Assembly (NCBI GenBank): GCA_023459215.1
Contig: JAEWVF010000054.1
Coordinates: forward strand, 1 to 47,572
Origin: Chloroflexota bacterium
GTDB taxonomy: Bacteria; Chloroflexota; Anaerolineae; Anaerolineales; Villigracilaceae
Length of the DNA stretch: 47,572 nt
Direction: 5' to 3'
Shown here: positions 1 to 7,928 of the stretch, one piece after another
Numbering within the stretch: position 1 is the first letter of the stretch
How the letters are laid out: every line of letters begins with the position of its first letter
Translations under genes and position numbers: made by a program
The notes under the pieces: generated by a model
The model's input: only the letters and a program-made list of their open reading frames with translations
Database searches by the model: none
What the model was told of the DNA's origin: nothing

Positions 1-887
1 CGATAGCTGCATTCGATGCCAAAGCGGCGACGATATTCATCGAAGACTTTGTCAGCGGACCAATCGAGCAAAATAACGATAAAAGCCAACCATTTGCGAC
101 GTTTTTTGCCGGTCTTATCGGGAACCAGAGAAGCTTTCATGGCGATGGTCGAAATCGTTCCATTGGTGAAAGTGTAAGCCGTAGTGTAGCTGGAGCGGCC
201 ATGACGCAAAGCCTTTGTGCCACCGGTTTTTCCACGGATTGGGTTAGCGATGATCGCAGCTTGCTTGGCTTCTTTTGTCAAATACTCAACGATCGGTGTT
301 GCCGCAAAACCCTTATCCATATAGAGAACTTTGGCCGAGAAACCGAGCTTTTGCAGTCGTAAAAGCAGGATTTTGAGTATTTCCAGGGCTTCTTCTTCTG
401 GCAAAACGTAATGCACCGCCAGAGTTAGACGGACTTGCCGCCAAATTACATAGGCAGTTGCCAGGCGTACAAAATGGGTCGTGCCTTTCTTGGCTTGCCC
501 GGAACAAGTAACTGCACGGGTTTCTGCTTGTTTTCCATAAAATGGTTCGTCGTGAAAGTCAACCGCAATTTCAATACCCGTGCGCGCCATGCTTTCTGGA
601 ATACACTCTGCCAACGCCTGGTTGGCTCGCTCTTCCTGGCTCGACAATTCTTTGACTGACAAGGCAAGATTGATATATTCGCGCTGTGTATTACTATCGG
701 CCACATCTTCTAAGTCAGCGCAGACCGCTTCCAAGCTGCTGCATTCGGCGCTCGCTTTCAAAAGCATGTCATAAATCATGTCAGTTTTACAAATGTAACC
801 GTTCGCTTCAATTTTCAAATGCTTTTTCATTACTCGCAAGGCGTATGCGCGAACATCTTCTGCTTTTAGCTCATGTTGGTGTATCAT
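1..887 (-). CDS. DDE transposase, ISH3/IS4-like, 3'-truncated by window edge
   Basis: An open frame runs without a stop from ATG at 887 to the left edge, about 295 codons. It reads as a DDE-fold transposase (DDE_Tnp_1 type). The first Asp lies in a DFHDEPFYGK segment near residue 110, the second in YMDKGFAA near residue 191, and a Y-R-E signature ends in RRRFGIEC near residue 291. A proline-rich segment ANPIRGKTGG precedes the last block, as is usual for these enzymes. No frameshift is visible, so the gene may be intact beyond the window. The ISH3 assignment is from motif appearance only. An internal ATG at 830 is an alternative start. The gene has no functional link to the polysaccharide genes beside it. 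Confidence 0.75.
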   Translation of the reverse strand, partial: MIHQHELKAEDVRAYALRVMKKHLKIEANGYICKTDMIYDMLLKASAECSSLEAVCADLEDVADSNTQREYINLALSVKELSSQEERANQALAECIPESMARTGIEIAVDFHDEPFYGKQAETRAVTCSGQAKKGTTHFVRLATAYVIWRQVRLTLAVHYVLPEEEALEILKILLLRLQKLGFSAKVLYMDKGFAATPIVEYLTKEAKQAAIIANPIRGKTGGTKALRHGRSSYTTAYTFTNGTISTIAMKASLVPDKTGKKRRKWLAFIVILLDWSADKVFDEYRRRFGIECSY

Positions 888-960
888 CTCAGCGGGCTTC
901 TTTGGCAATTGGTTTTGGTTGGCGCCTTACCTTTTACCAGAGTTGCCCCTTTTGTCAATC
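1..960 (-). mobile_element. Insertion sequence, partial (cut by the window edge)
   Basis: The only gene here is a transposase running off the left edge. The next gene starts at 1016, so the outer end of the element should lie between about 888 and 1000. I could not define a terminal inverted repeat or target duplication because the other end is missing, so the right boundary is approximate. Confidence 0.55.
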
Positions 961-983
961 AAATCTGTGATTTACTGAAATTG

Positions 984-989
984 TATAAT
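984..989 (+). promoter_or_regulatory. -10 element before the radical SAM gene
   Basis: A perfect TATAAT lies 26 bases before the start codon, with a good ribosome site (aggag) between. No convincing -35 box is found at normal spacing. It sits just outside the insertion sequence and may drive the polysaccharide genes. Confidence 0.35.
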
Positions 990-1015
990 AATCAAATTCT
1001 AAGAGGAGCATATTC

Positions 1016-2149
1016 ATGGATCTTACCGTTATTTCCACATACCGCTGTAACTCACGTTGTTCGACTTGCAATATCTGGATGCACCCTACCCGCCCATCCG
1101 ATGAAATCGGACTGGATGTGCTGGAGAAAATCCCATCCGGAATCGACAACCTGAACATCACCGGCGGCGAACCCACCATTCGCGCCGACCTGGCCGAGAT
1201 TGTTGATATTCTTTACCCCAAAGCAAAAAAACTGGAAATCAGCTCAAATGGAATGCACCCACAACGCCTCGAGCCAATCATCAAAAAATATCCCGATATT
1301 AAAATTCGGTTTTCTCTCGAAGGAACTGACAGAGTCAACGATAATATTCGCGGTGAAGAAAACGGCTTTCAAACCAAGGTTAACGGATTGCGTCGCCTTA
1401 AAGAATTGGGCGGTTGCGACCTCGGTTTTGCCATGGTCATCCAGGATGACAACATTCAAGACCTGCCTTATGTTTACGAGCTTACTCAAAAAATGGGCGT
1501 TGAACTGGCAACATCAGCCCTGCACAACGGTTTTCAATTCCACAAAAACGATAATTTTCCCTATGATCGCGCCAAAGTCGCCAGGGGTATCGAGTACTTG
1601 ATTACCGAAATGCTTCGAACCAACTCTGTTAAAAACTGGTTTCGGGCTTACCTCAATCTAGGGTTGATGGAAAAAGTACTTGGAAATGACCGCTTAATTC
1701 CCTGCACGGCGGCAACTGATTTTGTTTTTGTTGATCCCTGGAGCGATGTATATGCTTGCAATGTTCGTAATGACCTGCTGATCGGAAACTTAAAAAAACA
1801 AAACTGGGAAGATATTTATCAAGGCAAGAAAGCCGAAAATATTCGACAGCAAGTAGCCGCCTGTACCCAAAACTGCTGGATGGTGGGTTCGGCGCGTACG
1901 GCCATGCGCCACCCGGTTTATACAAAATTACCCAAACCCAAACCATTTTGGTGGGTTGTGTTAAATAAAGCGCGAGTAATGTTAAACAGACCTATTCCTT
2001 TTGAAAAATATGTTGATTTTAGCAGTGTAGCACAACGGCCCGCAGGCCAAAAACGGCAATATTTCCTTGAAAGCGCGGGAATCAAACGTCAATTGCACAG
2101 CGAGGAAAGTGATCACTATCGTGCCTTTGGCGAATTTAACAATCGCTAA
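1016..2149 (+). CDS. Radical SAM protein with C-terminal Cys cluster (SPASM-like)
   Basis: The 377-aa protein has the radical SAM signature CNSRCSTC near residues 11-18, which holds the SAM-binding [4Fe-4S] cluster. A glycine-rich NITGGEP motif follows near residue 47. The C-terminal third has further cysteines (PCTAA, YACNVRNDL, CTQNCW) arranged like a SPASM/twitch auxiliary cluster. A strong ribosome site (aggag) precedes the ATG. It is the first gene of an AT-rich block with two glycosyltransferases, only 16 bases from the next gene, so it probably modifies a sugar or another component of the polysaccharide. Its substrate cannot be read from sequence. It could also be a peptide-modifying enzyme, but no precursor peptide is visible next to it. 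Confidence 0.8.
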   Translation: MDLTVISTYRCNSRCSTCNIWMHPTRPSDEIGLDVLEKIPSGIDNLNITGGEPTIRADLAEIVDILYPKAKKLEISSNGMHPQRLEPIIKKYPDIKIRFSLEGTDRVNDNIRGEENGFQTKVNGLRRLKELGGCDLGFAMVIQDDNIQDLPYVYELTQKMGVELATSALHNGFQFHKNDNFPYDRAKVARGIEYLITEMLRTNSVKNWFRAYLNLGLMEKVLGNDRLIPCTAATDFVFVDPWSDVYACNVRNDLLIGNLKKQNWEDIYQGKKAENIRQQVAACTQNCWMVGSARTAMRHPVYTKLPKPKPFWWVVLNKARVMLNRPIPFEKYVDFSSVAQRPAGQKRQYFLESAGIKRQLHSEESDHYRAFGEFNNR

Positions 2150-2165
2150 TTTAAAGGGAAATTGA

Positions 2166-3257
2166 ATGAAAATTGCCATGCTTGGCATTAAGGGGATTCC
2201 CGTTCCCGCAGGTGCAGAAAATGTAGCAGAGCAAATTGGAACCCGTTTGGTACAAAAAGGGCACCAGGTAACAATCTATGTTCGCTCACACTATACACCC
2301 AAAGATCTTACTGAGTATAAGGGGATGCGTTTGGTTCACCTGCCATCCATCCCCACGAAAAATCTGGACGCAATAACCCACAGTTTCTTCGCATCTTGGG
2401 CAGCAATTTTTTCCGATGCCGATGTTATTCATATTCACTCAACCGGTAATTCAATTTTTTCCCTTATTCCCAGAGCCTTTGGAAAAAAAACCATTGTGCA
2501 AAGCCATGGTCTCGATTGGCAACGTGCCAAATGGGGGAAATTCGCCAAGCTTTATCTAAAGCTCACTGATTATTCCACCGTTCATTTTCCAAATGCGGTT
2601 ACTGCGGTTAGTAAAAAAATGACCAGTTATTATCAAGGGCTAACAAAGCGCCCTGTTATTTATATACCCAATGGGGTCGACTCTAAAACAAAACGCTCAG
2701 CAAAGCTAATTCATCAATTCGGTTTAACTGAAAATGAATATATTCTTTTTGCCGCCAGATTTGTTCCCGAAAAGGGAGCACATCACCTGATAAAAGCATT
2801 TCAACAAATTAAATCCACAAAAAAATTAGTAATGGCTGGCGATGGCAGCTATGGAGATCGTTATGCAGATGAGCTAAAATCAGCGGCCAGCGACAAAATC
2901 ATTTTTCCGGGTTTTGTTCAAGGAGAGCTTCTTGAAGAGCTCCTGAGCCACGCCTATCTTTATGTTCTTCCATCTGATATAGAGGGCCTTTCTACCGGTC
3001 TGCTGGAAGCAATGAGTTACGGGAATTGCGTTCTGGTAAGTAACATCGAGGAAAACATGGAAGCAATTGGCGAAAACGGGGTCGCATTTAATGCAGGGGA
3101 TGCATCTGACTTAGCGATAAACCTTGAATATCTCCTTCAAAACCCAGAAGTAGTTAAGCTTTATCAACAAAAAGCAGAAGAACACGCTCGCCGTTTATTC
3201 GATTGGGATATTATTACCAATCAAATAGAATCTCTCTATTTGGACATCAAAAAGTAG
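2166..3257 (+). CDS. Glycosyltransferase family 4
   Basis: This 363-aa protein has the two-domain GT-B layout of GT4 enzymes. The N-terminal domain opens with MLGIKGIPVPAGAEN, a glycine-rich loop near the acceptor site. The C-terminal domain has the donor-nucleotide EX7E-type motif DIEGLSTGLLEAMSYG near residue 275. No signal peptide or membrane helix is seen, so it should act at the inner face of the membrane on a lipid-linked sugar. The donor and acceptor are unknown. A good ribosome site (aaaggga) precedes the start. The gene is clearly AT-richer than those after 3.7 kb and shares this with its upstream neighbour, which suggests a recently exchanged serotype-like cassette. Confidence 0.85.
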   Translation: MKIAMLGIKGIPVPAGAENVAEQIGTRLVQKGHQVTIYVRSHYTPKDLTEYKGMRLVHLPSIPTKNLDAITHSFFASWAAIFSDADVIHIHSTGNSIFSLIPRAFGKKTIVQSHGLDWQRAKWGKFAKLYLKLTDYSTVHFPNAVTAVSKKMTSYYQGLTKRPVIYIPNGVDSKTKRSAKLIHQFGLTENEYILFAARFVPEKGAHHLIKAFQQIKSTKKLVMAGDGSYGDRYADELKSAASDKIIFPGFVQGELLEELLSHAYLYVLPSDIEGLSTGLLEAMSYGNCVLVSNIEENMEAIGENGVAFNAGDASDLAINLEYLLQNPEVVKLYQQKAEEHARRLFDWDIITNQIESLYLDIKK

Positions 3258-3267
3258 AATCAATTCA

Positions 3268-4440
3268 ATGCGAATCGTTCTCCATGATTACAGCGGCTCC
3301 GCGTTTACGTTTCAAATCGCGGAATTTTTAGCAACACAAAAGAATGATGTTTTTTACTTTCATGGGGGAGCAATGCAAGCGGTTCAGAGATCAAAACTTT
3401 CTAGCAATATAAATAAACTAAGAGTAGATGCGGCTAAAATAAAACATCCCTTTGCCAAATACTCATTACCATCACGTTGGTTACAAGAAAATGAGTATGG
3501 CAGGAATTTGGTAAAAAAAATTGGCCAAATCAATCCAGGTATTGTAATATCCGCGACAAGTCCATTAGATTCACAAAACTTGCTAATAGATTGGACAACT
3601 GAGAACCAGAAAAAATTCTTTTTTTGGTGGCAAGATATATCAAGCATGCTGATAAAAAATGTTTTGACACGCCACAGCCCAATAGGAGGCTGGCTGATTG
3701 GTACTTATTATCAGCGCATTGAACGCACCCAACTGCGCCGCAGCCAGCGCGTGATCGCTATCGCCGAAGAATTCCGCCCACTCTACCGCCAATGGGGACT
3801 GGATGAAAGCAAATTCCACGTCCTGCCTAATTGGGCGCCGCTCGAGGAAATCCCGCTGCTGCCCAAGGACAATCCCTGGGCGCGCCGTCAAGGCTTGCAG
3901 GACAAGTTTGTTTTTCTCTATAGCGGTGTGCTGGCCCTCAAGCACAATCCCGGTCTGCTGCTGGCCCTGGCCGATCACTTCGCGGCCCGGCCCGAGGTCC
4001 GCCTGGTCGTCGTCAGCCAGGGGCCGGGCGCCGATTTCCTGCTGGCCCATCCGCGCTCGAACCTGCTCGTGCTGCCCTTTCAACCTTACGAGGAGTACCC
4101 CTCCGTGCTGGCCAGCGCCGATGTCCTGCTGGCAGTGCTCGAAGAACAGGCCGGGGCCTACTCGGTGCCATCCAAAGTGCTCAGTTACCTGTGCGCCGGG
4201 CGACCGACCCTGCTGGCGGCCCCGGCCGCCAACCAGGCCGCCCGCCTGCTGCGCGAACAGAATGCCGGGCTGGTCACAGATCCCGGTCTACCGCAAGAAT
4301 TCTGCTATCAGGCCAAATCCTTGTTTAACAATCCTGACAAATGTCACCAGTTTGGCCAAAATGCGCGCCGCTATGCCGAAAACAGCTTCGATCTTGGTAA
4401 AATAGGCGCATGCTTCCTGGAGATTCTCGCCTCAGCCTGA
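3268..4440 (+). CDS. Glycosyltransferase family 4 (WcaI-like), compositionally mosaic
   Basis: The 390-aa protein is a GT-B glycosyltransferase resembling WcaI-type enzymes. The C-terminal domain contains FLYSGVLALKHNPGLLL and a late SVPSKVLSYLCAGRP donor-binding segment. It begins 10 bases after the previous gene and most likely adds a sugar to the polyprenyl-linked repeat unit. The composition is odd. Up to about 3700 the codons are AT-rich like the two upstream genes; beyond it they become strongly GC-rich like the downstream genes, with no break in the reading frame. This suggests homologous recombination inside the gene that replaced the upstream cassette and left a hybrid but intact enzyme. 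Confidence 0.8.
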   Translation: MRIVLHDYSGSAFTFQIAEFLATQKNDVFYFHGGAMQAVQRSKLSSNINKLRVDAAKIKHPFAKYSLPSRWLQENEYGRNLVKKIGQINPGIVISATSPLDSQNLLIDWTTENQKKFFFWWQDISSMLIKNVLTRHSPIGGWLIGTYYQRIERTQLRRSQRVIAIAEEFRPLYRQWGLDESKFHVLPNWAPLEEIPLLPKDNPWARRQGLQDKFVFLYSGVLALKHNPGLLLALADHFAARPEVRLVVVSQGPGADFLLAHPRSNLLVLPFQPYEEYPSVLASADVLLAVLEEQAGAYSVPSKVLSYLCAGRPTLLAAPAANQAARLLREQNAGLVTDPGLPQEFCYQAKSLFNNPDKCHQFGQNARRYAENSFDLGKIGACFLEILASA

Positions 4441-4546
4441 GGCCCGCGCATCAACCGGCCCGGAAGCCCGCCCGCCCAAAAAGCGGGCTGGCGCGCTCAA
4501 CAACGAGAAATCCACAAGGAAAAACTGTTTCACCTGGGGGAAACCG

Positions 4547-6001
4547 ATGAAAACCGTCGCCGAATCTACAAGAGTCCCATTTCCGCGCCTGCCCTGGCAC
4601 AAACGCCAGGCGCGCCTGTGGATGGGCTTGAGTTTGTTGCTGGCCGACCTGCTGGCCTTCGCCCTGATTGGCGGGCTGGTCATGGGCCTGACCCGCCCGG
4701 CCTGGGCCTCCGCCTACCGCCTCAACCTTGAACTGATCCAGTTGCAAGCCCTGTTCTGCCTGCTCCTGTTTACTTTCAGCGGGCTATATCCCGGCATCGG
4801 CATCTCGCCGGTGACCGAAATCCGCAAGCTGAGCATCACCACCAGCGCGGTGGCCCTGTCCCTGGCCGCCTTCTCCTTCCTGGCCCCCAACCTGGTCGAA
4901 CTCCCGCGTATTCCGCTCTTCATTGCCTGGTTGGCCGGGCTATTCGCGCTGCCGGTCTCGCGCATCGCAATCCGCTACCTGCTCTCGCGCCTGCCGGCCT
5001 GGGGCGAACCGGTGGCGCTGTTTGGCGGTGGCAAACGCGCCCGGATGGTGTTCGACCATCTCAATAAGCGCCGCATGTTGGGACTCGATCCGGTGCTCGT
5101 CGGCGCTCAGGGTGAAACCCTGCCGACCGGCATCGACCGGCCCTGCCTGGTGCTCGAAACCCTGCTGGATGACCCGCAGGGCATGCGCCGCATGGGCATC
5201 CACACCGCCATCATCACTGCCGGCGCAATCGACGAACCGCTGCGCACCCGCCTGCTGCACTTACAAGGCGAAGTTTTCGAGCGCCTGATCAAAATCCCCG
5301 ACCAGCACGACCTGGGCAGCCTGGGCGTTTCGGCCCTCGACCTGGACGGTGTTTTTGCCTTTGAAGTTCACCAAAACCTGGCCAACCGCTCACGGCGCTG
5401 GCTCAAACGCGCCATCGATCTGGGCCTGACCCTGGGCGGCGGCTTACTGGTCCTGCCGCTGCTGCTGCTGCTGGCGCTGCTGGTACGGCGCAGTTCTCCG
5501 GGGCCGGTCATCTACAAGCAAACACGCATCGGCCAGGGCGGGCGCAGGTTCAAGGCCTGGAAGTTCCGCACCATGGTCGCCAACGCCGAGGAACTGCTCG
5601 ACCAAACCCTGAGCAAAAGCCCGGAAATGCGCGCCGAGTGGGAAGCCACTCAAAAACTCAGGCAGGACCCGCGCATCACCCCCATCGGTCGCTTCCTGCG
5701 CAAATTCAGCCTGGACGAGTTGCCCCAACTCTGGAACGTGCTACGCGGCGAGATGAGCCTGGTCGGGCCGCGACCCTGCATGGAAGAGCAGGCCGGACTC
5801 TATGGCGATGATTTTGAGCTGTACACTGCCGTTCAACCGGGCATTACTGGCCTGTGGCAGGTTTCCGGGCGCAACGGCACCACCTACGCCGAGCGCGTGC
5901 GTCTGGATGCCTATTATGTGCGCAACTGGTCGATCTGGATGGATTTTTACATCCTGCTCAAAACCTTCTGGGTGGTCATCAAACACGACGGCGCTTACTA
6001 A
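4547..6001 (+). CDS. Polyprenyl-phosphate sugar phosphotransferase (WbaP-type)
   Basis: The 484-aa protein starts the repeat unit by moving a sugar-1-phosphate from a nucleotide sugar onto undecaprenyl phosphate. Residues 25-130 hold about four membrane helices. A middle soluble region with GGGKRAR follows, like the nucleotide-binding-type domain of these enzymes. The C-terminal bacterial sugar transferase domain begins with a hydrophobic re-entrant helix (residues 290-310), then KAWKFRTM, DELPQLWNVL, SLVGPRP and PGITGLWQVSGR. The extreme C-terminus (YVRNWSIWMDF ... GAY) resembles WbaP more than WcaJ. The sugar transferred (galactose or glucose) cannot be decided. It lies about 110 bases after the glycosyltransferase gene and probably shares its transcript. 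Confidence 0.9.
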   Translation: MKTVAESTRVPFPRLPWHKRQARLWMGLSLLLADLLAFALIGGLVMGLTRPAWASAYRLNLELIQLQALFCLLLFTFSGLYPGIGISPVTEIRKLSITTSAVALSLAAFSFLAPNLVELPRIPLFIAWLAGLFALPVSRIAIRYLLSRLPAWGEPVALFGGGKRARMVFDHLNKRRMLGLDPVLVGAQGETLPTGIDRPCLVLETLLDDPQGMRRMGIHTAIITAGAIDEPLRTRLLHLQGEVFERLIKIPDQHDLGSLGVSALDLDGVFAFEVHQNLANRSRRWLKRAIDLGLTLGGGLLVLPLLLLLALLVRRSSPGPVIYKQTRIGQGGRRFKAWKFRTMVANAEELLDQTLSKSPEMRAEWEATQKLRQDPRITPIGRFLRKFSLDELPQLWNVLRGEMSLVGPRPCMEEQAGLYGDDFELYTAVQPGITGLWQVSGRNGTTYAERVRLDAYYVRNWSIWMDFYILLKTFWVVIKHDGAY

Positions 6002-6038
6002 CCCCTTTGTCCTATCCCGGCCCGGCAACGGGCAATGA

Positions 6039-6044
6039 TATAAT
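6039..6044 (+). promoter_or_regulatory. -10 element before the first BY-kinase gene
   Basis: A perfect TATAAT lies 27 bases before the ATG of the downstream Wzz/BY-kinase gene. No clear -35 is seen at usual spacing, so the call is weak. Confidence 0.3.
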
Positions 6045-6071
6045 CCAACATCTTAATTTCCCAGGAAAACC

Positions 6072-7910
6072 ATGGATTCAAACAACGATAACGAAACCCT
6101 CGAGTTCGATCTGATCGACGCCGCCAGTCTGCGCCGCATGGGCAGCCTGCTCTGGCGCAACGCCTGGATCATCGCCCTGGCCGGACTGCTGGCAGGGCTG
6201 GCTGCCTTCATTTTCAGCCGCAGCCAGTCCCCGGTCTACGAAGCCCGCACCCAACTGTTGGTTTCGCGGCCCTCGATGCAGAGCCAGGTCGTCGATATCA
6301 CCCAGAGCCTGAACAGCCAGCAGATCACCCAGACCTACGTTGAGATGCTCAAGCTGGCCAGCGTGCGCGAAGCCGCCGCCGAGCGCCTGGGGATCGAAAT
6401 TGCCGCCGCGCAGGTTAACGTTAGCGCAATGACCAACACCCAGATCATCGAAATCCGCATCGAGGACACCATCCCGGCCCGCGCCAGCGCCATCGCCGAT
6501 ACCCTGGTTGATGTGCTGGTCGCCAAGAACGACGAGATCCAATCCAGCCGCTACACGGCCAGCGAAGAAAGCCTGAATACCCAGATCGCCGATGTCGAGC
6601 GCCAGATCGGTAACCTGCAGGATCAGATCCAGGTCCGCACGGCGGAAGTGCTCGAAGAACAAAAGGCCGAACTGGAGATCCAGATCAGCGCCACCCAGAC
6701 CGATGTCGCCGAGGCCCAGCGCGAATTGGCAGCCGCGCCCGAATCAACCGAGAAAAAGGCCGAACTTGAACGCCGCCAAACCCTGCTGCGCAGTTATGAG
6801 AACGCCTACAACACCCTGCTGGTACAGAAAAAAGTCAACAGCAGCGAGGATGAAGAACTGGTCCAGTTGGAAAAAACCTTCAACCTGTACCAGCAAATCT
6901 ACTTGAACCTGCTCAACAACCGCGAAGCCCTGCGCTTGGCGCGCCTGCAAAACACGCTCAATGTGGCCCGCATCGATGCCGCCCAGATCAACCCGACGCC
7001 GGTGCGGCCACGCACCAGCCTGAATACCCTGCTCGGCGCGCTGGCCGGGATTATCCTGGCAGTCAGCGTCATCTTCCTGCGCGATTTTCTGGATGACACG
7101 ATCAAGAACCGCGAGGACATCAAGCGCATGTTCGGCCTGCCGACCCTCGGCCAGATTCCGTTACACGAAGCACCCGAGGAAGTCGGCCTGTTCATCGCCA
7201 ACCAGCCGCGTTCTCCCGTCAGCGAAACCTATCGCGCCCTGCGCACCAACCTCGAATTCTCAGCGGTTGACCTGCCGCTCAAAACCATCCTGGTCACCAG
7301 CGCCGGACCGGGCGAGGGCAAAAGCACGGTGGCCACCAACCTGGCCGGGGCCTTGGCTCAGGCCGGCAAGAAAGTTCTGTTGATCGACACCGACCTGCGC
7401 CGCCCGCGCGTCCACCAATACCTGGGACTGGGCAATCGCTTCGGCCTGAGTGAACTCTTCCTAGGCCAGGGCAGCCTGCGCGATGTCATCCAGGTTTACG
7501 AAGGCCCCAACAACACCCAATTCGAAGTGGTCACCACCGGGGCCATCCCGCCCAATCCTGGCGAATTGCTCAGTTCCGAGCGCATGAAGGCTCTGTTGGT
7601 TGAAGCCGCCGAAATCGCCGGCATCGTCATCATTGATTCCGCGCCCTCGCTTGTAGCCGATTCGCAGGCCATTTCGGCCAGCGCTGATGGGGTCATCGTC
7701 GTGGTCGAAGCCGGCGGCACACATGCCGAACCGGTGCGCGCCATGCTCGAAACCCTGCGCCGCACCCAGACCCGCATCCTCGGCCTGGTGCTCAACCGTA
7801 TGCAAGCCCATCACGGCGAATATGGTGGTTATTACAACGGCTACTATCACCAGGATGAAGACGAACTCAGTCCACGCAAATCCCGCCTGCGCTTTTCCTG
7901 GAAAAAATAA
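6072..7910 (+). CDS. Wzz/BY-kinase fusion (polysaccharide co-polymerase and tyrosine autokinase)
   Basis: The 612-aa protein controls polysaccharide chain length and export through cycles of tyrosine phosphorylation. The N-terminal Wzz domain has a membrane helix near residues 28-47. A long coiled-coil extracellular region follows (about 150-290), then a second helix near 320-340. The cytoplasmic BY-kinase domain has Walker A SAGPGEGKST near residue 412, Walker A' VLLIDTDLRRP and Walker B IVIIDSAP. The C-terminus has the expected tyrosine cluster (EYGGYYNGYYHQ), the autophosphorylation site. All motifs are intact. It converges on a second protein of the same architecture with only 18 bases between them. 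Its neighbours place it in an EPS or capsule assembly system. Confidence 0.92.
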   Translation: MDSNNDNETLEFDLIDAASLRRMGSLLWRNAWIIALAGLLAGLAAFIFSRSQSPVYEARTQLLVSRPSMQSQVVDITQSLNSQQITQTYVEMLKLASVREAAAERLGIEIAAAQVNVSAMTNTQIIEIRIEDTIPARASAIADTLVDVLVAKNDEIQSSRYTASEESLNTQIADVERQIGNLQDQIQVRTAEVLEEQKAELEIQISATQTDVAEAQRELAAAPESTEKKAELERRQTLLRSYENAYNTLLVQKKVNSSEDEELVQLEKTFNLYQQIYLNLLNNREALRLARLQNTLNVARIDAAQINPTPVRPRTSLNTLLGALAGIILAVSVIFLRDFLDDTIKNREDIKRMFGLPTLGQIPLHEAPEEVGLFIANQPRSPVSETYRALRTNLEFSAVDLPLKTILVTSAGPGEGKSTVATNLAGALAQAGKKVLLIDTDLRRPRVHQYLGLGNRFGLSELFLGQGSLRDVIQVYEGPNNTQFEVVTTGAIPPNPGELLSSERMKALLVEAAEIAGIVIIDSAPSLVADSQAISASADGVIVVVEAGGTHAEPVRAMLETLRRTQTRILGLVLNRMQAHHGEYGGYYNGYYHQDEDELSPRKSRLRFSWKK

Positions 7911-7928
7911 ATCCACCCTTGATTTTTT

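Noticed and set aside
1016..2149. Radical SAM gene as part of a RiPP (sactipeptide-like) system
   Set aside because: No precursor peptide or PqqD-type partner is adjacent. Its neighbours are glycosyltransferases.
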